This document shows, piece by piece, positions 45,253 through 53,775 of a DNA stretch of 62,376 bases. The stretch is from an uncultured Muribaculaceae bacterium (GTDB lineage Bacteria; Bacteroidota; Bacteroidia; Bacteroidales; Muribaculaceae): NCBI GenBank assembly GCA_910576935.1, contig CAJTKG010000013.1:1-62376 (forward strand), read 5' to 3'. The notes under the pieces are model-generated. The model had not been told where the DNA came from. It saw only the letters and a program-made list of their open reading frames with translations, and did no database searches. The stretch's first letter is position 1. Every line of letters starts with the position of its first letter. Made by a program: the position numbers and the translations under genes.

Positions 45253-46173
45253 TTATGCGAGCGGGTCGATGCCCAGAGCGCGTGTGATGATAGCCTGACG
45301 GGCGAAGAGTCCGTTGCCGGCCTGTTCGAAATAGTATGCTTTGGGGTTGTCGTCGACGTCACGGTCGATTTCGTTGACACGGGGCAGCGGGTGGAGAATC
45401 TTAAGTGTCGGCTTCGAGTTGTCGAGCATCGAGTTGTGAAGCCGGTAGAGGTCTTTGACGCGCTCATATTCCATGATGTCGGTGAAGCGTTCGCGCTGCA
45501 CGCGTGTCATATATATTATGTCGCTGCTGTTGATGACATCGGCCGAAAAGTCGGCTGACTCGGTAAAGCGTATGCCGTTGTCGACACAGAATTTCTTATA
45601 TTCAGCCGGCATCTGCAGCTCGTCGCAGGCGATGAAATTGAATGTCGGGTTGAAATATCTCATAGCCATCAGCAGTGAGTGGACGGTGCGCCCGTATTTC
45701 AGATCGCCGACCATTGTGATTGTGAGATTTTCGAGTGTACCCTGTGTTTTGTATATCGAGTAGAGGTCGAGCATGGTTTGCGACGGATGCTGGTTTGCTC
45801 CGTCGCCGGCATTGATGATGGGGGTCGATGTCACTTCGGTGGCATAGCGGGCTGCACCTTCGAGGTGGTGACGCATGACGATGAGGTCGACATAGTTCGA
45901 TACCATCTTTATCGTGTCTTTTAGGGTCTCGCCCTTTGATGTGCTCGTCGAGTTGGCATCAGAGAAGCCTATCACTCGCCCGCCAAGACGGTTTACTGCG
46001 GTTTCAAAACTCAGACGCGTTCTGGTCGAAGGCTCGAAAAACAGAGTGGCCACTACGCGTCCGTCAAGAATTTTACTGTTGGGATTTTCCTCGAAATAGC
46101 GCGATAACTCAAGGAGTCGGAGTATCTCTTCCTTGTCGATGTCAGAGATTGAGACGAGACTTTTGCTTGTCAT
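45253..46173 (-). CDS. pyrB: Aspartate carbamoyltransferase catalytic subunit
   Basis: Catalyses carbamoyl phosphate plus aspartate to carbamoyl-aspartate, the committed pyrimidine step. From the ATG at 46173 it has 306 residues. The longer frame to 46197 would begin inside the -7 box and is rejected. The carbamoyl-phosphate loop is FEPSTRTRLSFETAVNRLGG, and the aspartate-binding loop is ILHPLPRVNEID near the C-terminus, with DGANQHPSQTMLDLY between them. It is the first gene of a six-gene unit (pyrB, pyrI, flavin reductase, glyA, ispD, recG). Confidence 0.96.
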   Translation of the reverse strand: MTSKSLVSISDIDKEEILRLLELSRYFEENPNSKILDGRVVATLFFEPSTRTRLSFETAVNRLGGRVIGFSDANSTSTSKGETLKDTIKMVSNYVDLIVMRHHLEGAARYATEVTSTPIINAGDGANQHPSQTMLDLYSIYKTQGTLENLTITMVGDLKYGRTVHSLLMAMRYFNPTFNFIACDELQMPAEYKKFCVDNGIRFTESADFSADVINSSDIIYMTRVQRERFTDIMEYERVKDLYRLHNSMLDNSKPTLKILHPLPRVNEIDRDVDDNPKAYYFEQAGNGLFARQAIITRALGIDPLA

Positions 46174-46196
46174 GCCGTGATTGGTTAAAAGTTTCA

Positions 46197-46226
46197 CAAA
46201 GTTAAAAAGAAAACCTCAAAAACCAA
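46197..46226 (-). promoter_or_regulatory. Promoter of the pyrB-recG operon
   Basis: On the minus strand TTG (46224-46226), a 19-base spacer, then TAACTTTG (46197-46204). The leader to the chosen pyrB start is about 17 bases. A run of nine G (46319-46327) lies about 90 bases further upstream. Confidence 0.65.
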
Positions 46227-46422
46227 TCCATATCCCGCAAAAAATTACTGACATTCGATGTCCGGGCGTGTGGTTGCCATCGATTAATAGTAGTAATCAT
46301 TATTTAATATTTATTAACGGGGGGGGGTAGATGTATGAAATTATTTGTAATTTTACGCTCGATAATTTATTCTATGTCATATTGAAGTATATGCGCTCCG
46401 ATCCAACTTCGATTAACCGCCG

Positions 46423-46983
46423 TCAGTCACACTCGAATTCGTTGACAATGCTGCGTGCGTGGTGTAGTTCGATGATGAGTTTGCGGATACCTATGGCGAG
46501 GCCGATGCAGCCGCCTATACAGCCTCCGATGACGAGATCAATTTCTCCTGTCTGTTCAATAAAAATGAACAGGTATACGATAATAGGCAACGCGAGTATG
46601 ACGCTGATGATTTTTGATCGTATCAGTCTTTTCACAAAAAATCTCGCGCAAGCAAGAGCGTCGACGGTAGGCATGGCGAAGTAATCGCTTTTGGCAATCT
46701 GTGAAGCGAAGAGGAAACAGTAGATAGACTCGCCGAGGCCGAAGAGGGCGTAGACAATGGCAAACCAAACCGGCGCGAGTTCTATCAGGTAGAGCGATAC
46801 GGCGAGTAGGGGCATCGTCAGACCGATATAGGCCGTGCGGCGTATACTGCCTGAAAGTTCATGTTGATGTCCGGTGACACGCGTGGCGGCGAGTCGCGTG
46901 GCTATCGACCGGTTGCGGCGGTCGAGGTCGTCGGGTTCGGGTGAATATTGTTGCCAGACAGATCTGAATTGTTCGAGTTCCAT
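46423..46983 (-). CDS. Membrane protein paired with an ECF sigma factor (putative anti-sigma)
   Basis: Not a recognised family. The 186 residues have a cytosolic N-terminus of about 50 residues (MELEQFRSVWQQYSPEPDD), then roughly four membrane segments: IGLTMPLLAVSLYLIELAPV, WFAIVYALFGLGESIYCFLF, IISVILALPIIVYLFIFIE and IDLVIGGCIGGCIGLAIGI. It starts 20 bases after the sigma factor stop on the same strand. The position suggests a membrane-bound partner or anti-sigma factor. It lacks the FecR/ZAS-type architecture usual in this phylum, so the role is inferred from context alone. Confidence 0.6.
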   Translation of the reverse strand: MELEQFRSVWQQYSPEPDDLDRRNRSIATRLAATRVTGHQHELSGSIRRTAYIGLTMPLLAVSLYLIELAPVWFAIVYALFGLGESIYCFLFASQIAKSDYFAMPTVDALACARFFVKRLIRSKIISVILALPIIVYLFIFIEQTGEIDLVIGGCIGGCIGLAIGIRKLIIELHHARSIVNEFECD

Positions 46984-47003
46984 GATTGATATGATTAAAG
47001 AGG

Positions 47004-47498
47004 TCAGAGATTAGCTTTTTTTGACAATGATTCTTTGATGCGGTGCAGTCGTATCGCTACGTTGGCTTTCGAGAGTCCGGTGATCATGGCGATATCGTCA
47101 TAGCTCTTTTCATCAAGCCAGAGAGTGATGATGGCGCGGTCGAGAGGTTTTAGGGTTGCTATCAGGCGTTGCAACTCGTGGTATTCGGCCGAGAGGTTTG
47201 TGTCATTGGCAGCTATGTCGATTTCGTCGGTCAGCGGCGAGTCTTTGCTGTATCGCGAGTTGCGCCTTATGTAGGTTATACATGTGTTTATGGCGGTGCG
47301 GTAGAGCCATGTCGACAGTTTTGATTCACCTCTGAATTTATCGAGTCCCTGCCAGATATTGATGGCAATTTCCTGATAGAGGTCGTCGAAACTTGCTCCG
47401 GGCGAACTGTAGAGGCTGCATATCTTCGCCAACATGGCTTTGTTGGCGAAAAGTATGTCGAGAAAACACTCTTCTTTTGATGATTGGTCTTTTTTCAT
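47004..47498 (-). CDS. ECF-type RNA polymerase sigma factor
   Basis: A sigma-70 family factor of the extracytoplasmic-function group, 164 residues from the ATG at 47498 (MKKDQSSKEE). The annotated frame allows six more codons. Region 2 spans about 15-85 (SFDDLYQEIAINIWQGLDKF, STWLYRTAINTCITYIRR). Region 4 spans about 105-160 (LDRAIITLWLDEKSYDDIAM, ITGLSKANVAIRLHRIKESL), a clear helix-turn-helix. It is followed by a membrane protein gene, likely its regulator. Its regulon is unknown and no exact TAnnTTTG box lies directly upstream, so autoregulation is possible. Confidence 0.9.
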   Translation of the reverse strand: MKKDQSSKEECFLDILFANKAMLAKICSLYSSPGASFDDLYQEIAINIWQGLDKFRGESKLSTWLYRTAINTCITYIRRNSRYSKDSPLTDEIDIAANDTNLSAEYHELQRLIATLKPLDRAIITLWLDEKSYDDIAMITGLSKANVAIRLHRIKESLSKKANL

Positions 47499-47565
47499 TG
47501 CGTGATTGAAGGGCAACGGTGTTTCTTCGTTTGTTAATTTAGACGCGAAATAAATAAAAAAATTA

Positions 47566-47593
47566 CGCCCCCGACAAAAAAATGTCAGAGGCG
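47566..47593 (-). terminator. Terminator after the 204-aa lipoprotein gene
   Basis: CGCCCCCGAC (47566-47575) pairs with GTCAGAGGCG (47584-47593) with two G:T-type positions. On the minus strand a T run follows (TTTTTTTATTTATTT). It lies 26 bases after the lipoprotein stop codon and insulates the sigma factor gene. Confidence 0.75.
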
Positions 47594-47619
47594 CATACGT
47601 TTATTTGTACTATATTTAT

Positions 47620-48234
47620 TTATTGCGCGACAATATTGCGGCGGAAAGTATAGTCACGGTCGTTTATCTCGAATGTCATTATGCCGTTCTTGATCTTGAT
47701 GTCGTCGAGTTTGCCGTATTTGAGGAATTCGGTCTTAATGGCCGGGCCGATTGCATTCTGCCAGCGTGTGGCTGTCACAGCCGAGAGCGAGTCGAGTTGA
47801 GGTTCTTGCATGCCGCTGACGATATCTTCGGCAAAAGTGACACCGTCGGGGTCGACATTTATCGTAAAAGTCGCCGGGTCGAGGCTTACCGCGATATCGT
47901 CGTCATCTATAAAAGTCCAGCTGCCGGTCATTGAGGCTGAAGCTGCGACGCTGACTTCATATGCGGCGTTTTCGATGTCACCGCCTGTGACAGGTTGGTT
48001 GGCATCGATTACGGCAGAGATTGTCAGCAGACCGTTGTCTTTGGCGTTGCTTGCAGGTTGCTGCGCGAGATCGAGCGATATTGTCGATGTGGCGTCGATG
48101 GCTCCGGCCACTGCGAGCGAACGCTCGGGCATGCCTGTCCACGACCCGACAACGTCGGCATGGCGGTCACATGATGTAAGGGTGGCGACGGCGATAGTCA
48201 GACCGGAAGCCAAAATGAGTTTCAAGTGTTTCAT
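47620..48234 (-). CDS. Lipoprotein of unknown function
   Basis: 204 residues with a lipobox ending TLTSC (C22), hence anchored in the membrane. The mature part is probably a beta-rich, lipocalin-like domain: VVGSWTGMPERSLAVAGAID, STISLDLAQQ, VSVAASASMTGSWTFIDDDD, and GIMTFEINDRDYTFRRNIV at the end. I do not recognise a named family with confidence. It forms its own unit between a promoter (48258-48265) and a terminator (47566-47593). Codon use resembles that of its neighbours. Confidence 0.75.
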   Translation of the reverse strand: MKHLKLILASGLTIAVATLTSCDRHADVVGSWTGMPERSLAVAGAIDATSTISLDLAQQPASNAKDNGLLTISAVIDANQPVTGGDIENAAYEVSVAASASMTGSWTFIDDDDIAVSLDPATFTINVDPDGVTFAEDIVSGMQEPQLDSLSAVTATRWQNAIGPAIKTEFLKYGKLDDIKIKNGIMTFEINDRDYTFRRNIVAQ

Positions 48235-48257
48235 AATGTTATATTTTCATTCTATAA

Positions 48258-48265
48258 CAAACATA
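48258..48265 (-). promoter_or_regulatory. Promoter -7 box of the lipoprotein gene
   Basis: On the minus strand TATGTTTG matches TAnnTTTG, 24 bases before the lipoprotein start and inside the short gap after plsC. It makes the lipoprotein independent of plsC. Confidence 0.5.
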
Positions 48266-48285
48266 TATTAACTAAAGTTCGGTTC

Positions 48286-49011
48286 TTAACGACGATTTTC
48301 TGGCAGAACCGATACGATAGCCTCGCGAGAGGCATGCATCAGTTCTTTGAGATCGTGGCCGTTTTCGGAAGCTTCGATAGGCTTGTGTATCGTCAGTTTA
48401 ATATGCCCCGGGCGTGGAAGAATCGCAGTGCGTGGCATTACCTCATATGCGCCGTCTATGGTAAGCGGTACGACCGGCATGCCGAATTCAACGGCAAGCG
48501 TATAGGCTCCGCGTTTGAAAGCCTTGACGTGCCCGTCGAGAGTGCGAGACCCCTCGGGAAAGACAACGACCGACATACCGTCGGCAAGCTGATGCTCGGC
48601 ATCTTCCATTGTCTTGCGTATGCCGGCGGGAGTACGGTTGTCTACATAGATCTGTCCTGACACTCGGCAACTGTAACCGACAAGAGGTATCGATTCGAGC
48701 GCCTTTTTCATCATCCACCTGAAATTGTGATTGAGATAGCCGTAGATCGAGAAAATGTCATATGCCCCCTGATGATTGGCGACAAAGACATACGACGTGT
48801 TTTTAGTGATATTCTCGCGTCCTGTTACCGTTACTTTTACGAACGTCAACAGGCAGAATAGCTTCGCCCAATAGTGTGCGGGCTGATAGCCCCACCATCG
48901 CGCTCCCCCGAGAGCCGAACCTATTATGGTGACGAGCGCCGTCACAATTGTAGCCGCCAGCAATATCGGCAGCATGATGAAAATCTGGTATATGCGATAT
49001 AGTATCATCAT
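48286..49011 (-). CDS. plsC: 1-acyl-sn-glycerol-3-phosphate acyltransferase
   Basis: Acylates lysophosphatidic acid in membrane phospholipid synthesis. I use the ATG at 49011 (or the adjacent one at 49008), giving about 241 residues; the frame to 49032 would start inside the -7 box. An N-terminal membrane anchor is followed by the acyltransferase motifs NHQGAYD (NHxxxxD), then FPEGSRTLDG (block III) and VPLTIDGAYEVMPR (block IV). The gene lies between divergently transcribed valS and the lipoprotein. Related lyso-ornithine or other acyltransferases share these motifs, so the substrate is inferred. Confidence 0.87.
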   Translation of the reverse strand: MMILYRIYQIFIMLPILLAATIVTALVTIIGSALGGARWWGYQPAHYWAKLFCLLTFVKVTVTGRENITKNTSYVFVANHQGAYDIFSIYGYLNHNFRWMMKKALESIPLVGYSCRVSGQIYVDNRTPAGIRKTMEDAEHQLADGMSVVVFPEGSRTLDGHVKAFKRGAYTLAVEFGMPVVPLTIDGAYEVMPRTAILPRPGHIKLTIHKPIEASENGHDLKELMHASREAIVSVLPENRR

Positions 49012-49029
49012 AGCATGTGGTTTTTGGGA

Positions 49030-49037
49030 CAAATATA
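49030..49037 (-). promoter_or_regulatory. Promoter -7 box of plsC
   Basis: On the minus strand TATATTTG matches TAnnTTTG, 18 bases before the chosen plsC start at 49011. It faces away from the valS promoter. Confidence 0.55.
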
Positions 49038-49090
49038 GTAAATTATTTAAAATAATATGTTGCGGTCGAGGCTCATTTGGAGATATTTAG

Positions 49091-49098
49091 TAATTTTG
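49091..49098 (+). promoter_or_regulatory. Promoter -7 box of valS
   Basis: TAATTTTG matches TAnnTTTG and lies 42 bases before the valS ATG at 49141. No T-box or other leader structure was seen. Confidence 0.55.
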
Positions 49099-49140
49099 CA
49101 TTTCGAAAAATATAGTGAAACTATTCAAACATAGACCTAA

Positions 49141-51831
49141 ATGAACGAGTTAGCCCCCAAATACAGTCCTTCTGAAGTGGAAGACAAATGGTATGCTTAC
49201 TGGATGGAACACAAACTCTTCCATTCAGAGCCCGATGATCGTCAGCCGTATACAATTGTAATACCCCCGCCAAACGTGACCGGTGTGCTTCACATGGGTC
49301 ACATGCTCAATAATACAATTCAGGATATACTTGTGCGCCGTGCCCGCATGGAAGGCAAGAACGCTCTCTGGGTGCCCGGCACCGACCATGCCTCTATCGC
49401 CACCGAGACAAAAGTCATAGCCAAACTCGCTTCGCAAGGCATAAAGAAAACCGACCTCACACGAGAGGAGTTTCTTGTACACGCCTGGGACTGGACCAAG
49501 ACCCACGGCGGAATAATACTTCAGCAGCTGCGAAAGCTCGGAGCCTCGTGCGACTGGGATCGCACGGCTTTCACGATGGATGAGCGCCGCTCGGAGAGTG
49601 TTGTAAAGGTCTTCTGCGACCTTTACAACAAAGGCTATATCTACCGTGGTCTGCGCATGGTCAACTGGGACCCGGCCAACCGCACGGCTATCAGCGACGA
49701 CGAGGTTTTCTTCGTCGATGAGAAATCAAAGCTTTACTATCTGCGCTATTATCTCGCTGACGATGATTTCACAGGCGAGACCGGAGCAGAGGAAGAAGTC
49801 GTACACCGCGACGCCGAAGGTCGGCGCTACGCCGTCGTTGCCACGACACGTCCCGAGACCATTATGGGCGACACAGCGATGTGTATCAACCCCAAAGACC
49901 CCAAAAATCAGTGGCTTAAAGGTAAACGCGTCATCGTGCCCCTTGTGGGGCGAGAGATTCCCGTCATTGAAGACCGTTATGTTGAGATTGACTTCGGCAC
50001 AGGCTGTCTCAAAGTGACTCCGGCTCACGACAAAAACGACTACATGCTCGGCAAGAAGCACAACCTCGAGACCATCGACATCTTTAACGAAGACGGTTCG
50101 GTCAACGAGTTCGGCGCTCCATACACGGGGCTCGACCGCTTCGAGGTGCGTGAGCGCATCGCCAAAGACCTCGCCGCAGCCGGTATGCTCGAGAAGGTCG
50201 AAGACTATGATAACAAGGTCGGTTTCTCAGAACGTACAAAAGTCGCCATCGAACCCCGTCTGTCGACTCAGTGGTTCGTATCGATGAAACACTTCGCCGA
50301 CATATCGCTCAAGCCCGTCATGGACGACATTATCAGCTTTGTGCCCGAGAAATACAAGACCACATACCGCATATGGCTCGAAAATATCCAGGACTGGTGT
50401 ATCAGTCGTCAGCTATGGTGGGGACACCGCATCCCGGCCTACTATTATAAAGATAAAGACGGCAACAACATGACTGTCGTGGCCGAGACCATCGAGGCTG
50501 CAGTCGAGAAAGCCCGCGTCGACGGCGGTCGCCCCGAGCTTCAGGCATCAGACCTGACACAAGACCCCGACGCGCTCGACACCTGGTTCTCAAGCTGGCT
50601 TTGGCCCATCACTCTCTTCGACGGCATCCTCGATCCCGGCAACAAAGAGATCAGCTACTATTATCCGACGGCCACACTCGTCACAGGCCCCGATATAATC
50701 TTCTTCTGGGTAGCACGCATGATCATGGCCGGATATGAATATGTCGGCAAACAACCATTCGACAACGTCTACTTCACCGGCATCGTCCGCGACTCGCTCG
50801 GCCGCAAGATGTCGAAACAGCTTGGAAATTCGCCCGATCCTCTCGATCTCATCGCGACATATGGTGCCGACGGCGTCCGCATGGGTTTGATGCTTGCGGC
50901 TCCCGCCGGTAACGACATTATGTATGACGACAAGCTATGCGAGCAGGGACGTAATTTCTGTAATAAGATCTGGAACGCTTTCCGTCTGGTCAAAGGATGG
51001 GAGGTTGACGATAAGGCCGCGCAGCCTGAAGTCGCCGCCGTCGCTGCCGCTTGGTTTGAGTCGGCTCTTGACGCCGCCCTCGAAGAAGTTGCCGCCCAGT
51101 TTGCAAAGTTCCGTCTCAACGAAGCCCTGATGACCGTCTACAAACTCTTCCGCGACGAATTTTCTTCATGGTATCTCGAGATGGTCAAGCCTGCTTACGG
51201 TAACCCGATTGACGGCAAGACCTATGCCCTGACAATCGGTTTCTTCGACAAACTTCTGCGCATGCTCCATCCCTTCATGCCCTTCATCACTGAAGAGCTG
51301 TGGCAGCATCTGGCCGAGCGTGCCGACGGTGAGTCGATCATGTATGCCGAGATGCCCAAAGCAGCCGGTCTTGACCGCTCGATTATCGGACTTGTTGACC
51401 TTGCCAAAGAAATCGTCACAGGCGTCCGCGGCGTCAGAGCGCAGAAAAACATTGCCTCTAAAGAAGTGCTGACCCTCAATGTTATCGGCGACTTTGATGT
51501 CCGCATCACCCCGGTTGTAGCCAAACTCGCCAATCTCGACGCCGTCAATAGCGGGTGTGTCAAAGATCCTGCTGCCGCATCGTTCCTTGTTGGTACGACA
51601 GAATATAACGTGCCGCTCGCTTCGACCATCGACGTCCCTGCAGAGATTGCACGCCTCGAAAAAGAGATCGCTTACCTCGAGGGTTTCAAGCGCTCGGTAG
51701 AGAAAAAACTCTCTAACGAACGCTTTGTCAGCAACGCCCCCGAGGCTGTCGTTACCAACGAACGCAACAAACTTGCCGATGCCGACTCAAAGCTGACAGC
51801 CCTCCGCGCCAACCTTGACGCACTTAAATAA
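49141..51831 (+). CDS. valS: Valyl-tRNA synthetase
   Basis: A class I synthetase charging tRNA-Val, 896 residues. The HIGH motif appears as HMGH (51-54) after PPPNVTGVL, and KMSKS as GRKMSKQLGNSPDPLD near 555. The CP1 editing domain lies in between (VATTRPETIMGDTAMCINPK). An anticodon-binding domain and the characteristic C-terminal coiled-coil arm (about 825-896, with ARLEKEIAYLEGFKRSVEKK) complete the protein. It is monocistronic with its own promoter and a strong terminator. Confidence 0.97.
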   Translation: MNELAPKYSPSEVEDKWYAYWMEHKLFHSEPDDRQPYTIVIPPPNVTGVLHMGHMLNNTIQDILVRRARMEGKNALWVPGTDHASIATETKVIAKLASQGIKKTDLTREEFLVHAWDWTKTHGGIILQQLRKLGASCDWDRTAFTMDERRSESVVKVFCDLYNKGYIYRGLRMVNWDPANRTAISDDEVFFVDEKSKLYYLRYYLADDDFTGETGAEEEVVHRDAEGRRYAVVATTRPETIMGDTAMCINPKDPKNQWLKGKRVIVPLVGREIPVIEDRYVEIDFGTGCLKVTPAHDKNDYMLGKKHNLETIDIFNEDGSVNEFGAPYTGLDRFEVRERIAKDLAAAGMLEKVEDYDNKVGFSERTKVAIEPRLSTQWFVSMKHFADISLKPVMDDIISFVPEKYKTTYRIWLENIQDWCISRQLWWGHRIPAYYYKDKDGNNMTVVAETIEAAVEKARVDGGRPELQASDLTQDPDALDTWFSSWLWPITLFDGILDPGNKEISYYYPTATLVTGPDIIFFWVARMIMAGYEYVGKQPFDNVYFTGIVRDSLGRKMSKQLGNSPDPLDLIATYGADGVRMGLMLAAPAGNDIMYDDKLCEQGRNFCNKIWNAFRLVKGWEVDDKAAQPEVAAVAAAWFESALDAALEEVAAQFAKFRLNEALMTVYKLFRDEFSSWYLEMVKPAYGNPIDGKTYALTIGFFDKLLRMLHPFMPFITEELWQHLAERADGESIMYAEMPKAAGLDRSIIGLVDLAKEIVTGVRGVRAQKNIASKEVLTLNVIGDFDVRITPVVAKLANLDAVNSGCVKDPAAASFLVGTTEYNVPLASTIDVPAEIARLEKEIAYLEGFKRSVEKKLSNERFVSNAPEAVVTNERNKLADADSKLTALRANLDALK

Positions 51832-51857
51832 AACGCATCTAATATCAGTAATATCGC

Positions 51858-51896
51858 CAAGGCGCAGCCGTTTACTCGGCCGCGCCTTGTTTTTTT
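51858..51896 (+). terminator. Terminator after valS
   Basis: CAAGGCGCAGCCG (51858-51870) pairs with CGGCCGCGCCTTG (51877-51889) with one mismatch, followed by seven T. It lies 26 bases after the valS stop. The remaining 51897-52082 shows no gene or recognisable element. Confidence 0.9.
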
Positions 51897-52082
51897 GAAG
51901 CTATAGATTTGAGGCCCGCAGAGGCGACAAGGATTGATGGCGTATGGATCCGTCGCATGGAGCGAGTGGCTTGTTCTCTCGCCGGTCCTACTTACATCGC
52001 ACTTGCAGCCGCGGAACGGCGGGATCATTGACATAATCAGAAATAATTTTTTAGCCAATGTTTCTAAAACAATTTTTTCAAT

Positions 52083-52090
52083 TATATTTG
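52083..52090 (+). promoter_or_regulatory. Promoter -7 box of the TonB C-terminal-domain gene
   Basis: TATATTTG matches TAnnTTTG, 24 bases before the ATG at 52115. A second match, TACTTTTG at 52104-52111, is too close to the start codon to serve. Confidence 0.5.
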
Positions 52091-52114
52091 TCAATTCCTT
52101 AAATACTTTTGATT

Positions 52115-52531
52115 ATGAGAACAAAGCTAAGTCATATTTTAATACTAATATCCTTACTTATGTCGTCTGATGTTTTAGGCGTCTCAAATCGGTTGCCCGA
52201 TTCAGATGACGGTGATGAAGTCTATAATATGTCTATGCTCAGTGTGCAGCCTGAGTTTCCCGGTGGAGTAGCCGAAATGTATAAGTGGCTGTCTGAGAAT
52301 ATTAAGCATCCCGATAATGTAGGAGAAGCCATCATAAAAGGAAAAATTATCGTTTCTTTTGTCATTGACAAAGACGGGTCTGTATGTGATGCTAAAATCA
52401 TAAGAGGGCTTTATCCGCCGTTTGACCAAGAGATTATAAGAGTTATAAAGTCTATGCCAAAATGGCGGCCCGGTCTTTTAGATGGGCGGCCCGTCAAAGT
52501 GGAATATACGTTGCCGATCACATTCAAGTAA
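52115..52531 (+). CDS. Small TonB C-terminal-domain protein
   Basis: 138 residues from the ATG at 52115 (MRTKLSHILILISLLMSSDV). The hydrophobic N-terminus could be a signal peptide or an uncleaved anchor. The rest (about 40-138) is a TonB C-terminal fold: QPEFPGGVAEMYKWLSENIK, HPDNVGEAIIKGKIIVSFVI, DKDGSVCDAKIIRG and PKWRPGLLDGRPVKVEYTLP, close to the energy-transducer consensus of Bacteroidota. The usual proline-rich periplasmic spanner is missing, so it cannot reach the outer membrane in the normal way. Its codon use is more A/T-rich than that of valS. ExbB and ExbD are not nearby. Confidence 0.8.
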   Translation: MRTKLSHILILISLLMSSDVLGVSNRLPDSDDGDEVYNMSMLSVQPEFPGGVAEMYKWLSENIKHPDNVGEAIIKGKIIVSFVIDKDGSVCDAKIIRGLYPPFDQEIIRVIKSMPKWRPGLLDGRPVKVEYTLPITFK

Positions 52532-52537
52532 ATTGGC

Positions 52538-52583
52538 AAAAATGAAACCTCGCCGACCGTTTCGATGGCGAGGTTTCATTTTT
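52538..52583. terminator. Bidirectional terminator between the TonB-domain gene and prfB
   Basis: A perfect 17-bp stem, 52538-52554 with 52567-52583, containing GAAACCTCGCC/GGCGAGGTTTC, with T runs on both strands. It lies 6 bases past the TonB-domain gene and 24 bases past prfB. Confidence 0.9.
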
Positions 52584-52607
52584 TTTGTTGTGGATTAATT
52601 TTGAAAG

Positions 52608-53736
52608 TCAGTCGTTTTCGGCTGCGTCTGAGGCTGCAAACTCCATAAGATAGGCTTTGATGAAGCCGTCGAGATTGCCGTCCATCACACCGTTGACATC
52701 GGCGGTCTGATAGCCTGTGCGGTGGTCCTTGACGCGACGGTCGTCGAATACATAGCTGCGTATTTGCGAGCCCCATTCGATTTTCATTTTGCCTGCCTCG
52801 ATCTTGGCCTGCTCCTGGAGACGGTGTTGCAGCTCTTTGTCGTAGAGTATAGACCGTAGCTGACGCATAGCGTTCTCCTTATTCTTGGGTTGGTCGCGGG
52901 TTTCGGTGTTCTCGATGAGAATCTCTTCTTTCTCGCCTGTGTAAGGGTCGGTAAACTGATAGCGCAGGCGCACACCCGATTCGACCTTGTTAACATTCTG
53001 ACCACCGGCACCACCGCTTCGGAACGTATCCCATGAAAGCAGCGCCGGATCAACCTTGACTTCGATGGTGTCGTCGACAAGCGGGGTGACAAAGACCGAT
53101 GCGAACGATGTCATGCGTTTGCCCTGGGCGTTATATGGAGATACACGCACGAGACGGTGAACTCCGTTCTCGCTCTTGAGATAGCCATAGGCAAAGTCGC
53201 CTTCGACATTTATCGTGCACGACTTGATGCCGGCCTCGTCTCCTTCGAGAAGATTGGCTATTGACGTCTTGTAGCCTTGTTTTTCACACCAGCGCAGATA
53301 CATGCGCATCAGCATTGAGGCCCAGTCCTGACTTTCAGTACCGCCGGCGCCCGAGTTGATTTTCAGTACGACGCCGAGTTTGTCTTCCTCGCGTCGGAGC
53401 ATGTTGCGTAGCTCCAGGTCTTCGATCTTAGCTATGGCATCGTCATAAAGCCTGTCGAGTTCTTCTTCCTCGACGAGACCTTCTTTAAGAAAATCCCAGG
53501 CAACGCCGAGTTCGTCGACAGCGCTCTCGACAGCCTTGTAGCCGTCAATCCATTGCTGAATGTCCTTTATTTTTTTCATCTGCGCCTGTGCCTCTTTGGG
53601 ATGTTCCCAGAAGTCGGGCACGTGGGTGCGCAGCTCCTCTTCTTCGACTTCGACTAATTTGCTGTCGATGTCAAAGATACCTCCTCAGCGCCAGCTTGCG
53701 CTCAAAAGTCTCTTTTAATTGTTCTTGGGTAATCAT
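52608..53736 (-). CDS. prfB: Peptide chain release factor 2 with programmed +1 frameshift
   Basis: Terminates translation at UGA and UAA. Frame 0 starts at 53736 (MITQEQLKETFERKLALRRYL, 21 codons) and meets an in-frame TGA at 53671-53673. The slip site is CTTTGAC, preceded by the Shine-Dalgarno-like AGGAGG, the classic autoregulatory signal. After a +1 shift the frame continues DIDSKLVEVEEEELRTHV and runs to 52608, about 375 residues in total. The peptidyl-hydrolysis motif GGQ is in SGGAGGQNVN. The anticodon-mimic tripeptide, SPF in E. coli, reads SPY here (VSPYNAQGKRM). Gene callers that ignore the shift will report a truncated start at a GTG (53621). It follows the thioredoxin-like gene by 39 bases. 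Confidence 0.95.
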
Positions 53737-53775
53737 ACCTGTAAACCGGGTTTGTATTATTATTTAATGTATGTC

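Noticed and set aside
51897..52082. Remnant gene between valS and the TonB-domain gene
   Set aside because: Short frames in this stretch have no recognisable protein similarity and are interrupted; no support beyond composition.
52608..53621. prfB starting at a GTG as a 337-residue protein
   Set aside because: The conserved N-terminus is encoded upstream in another frame and joined by the programmed frameshift.
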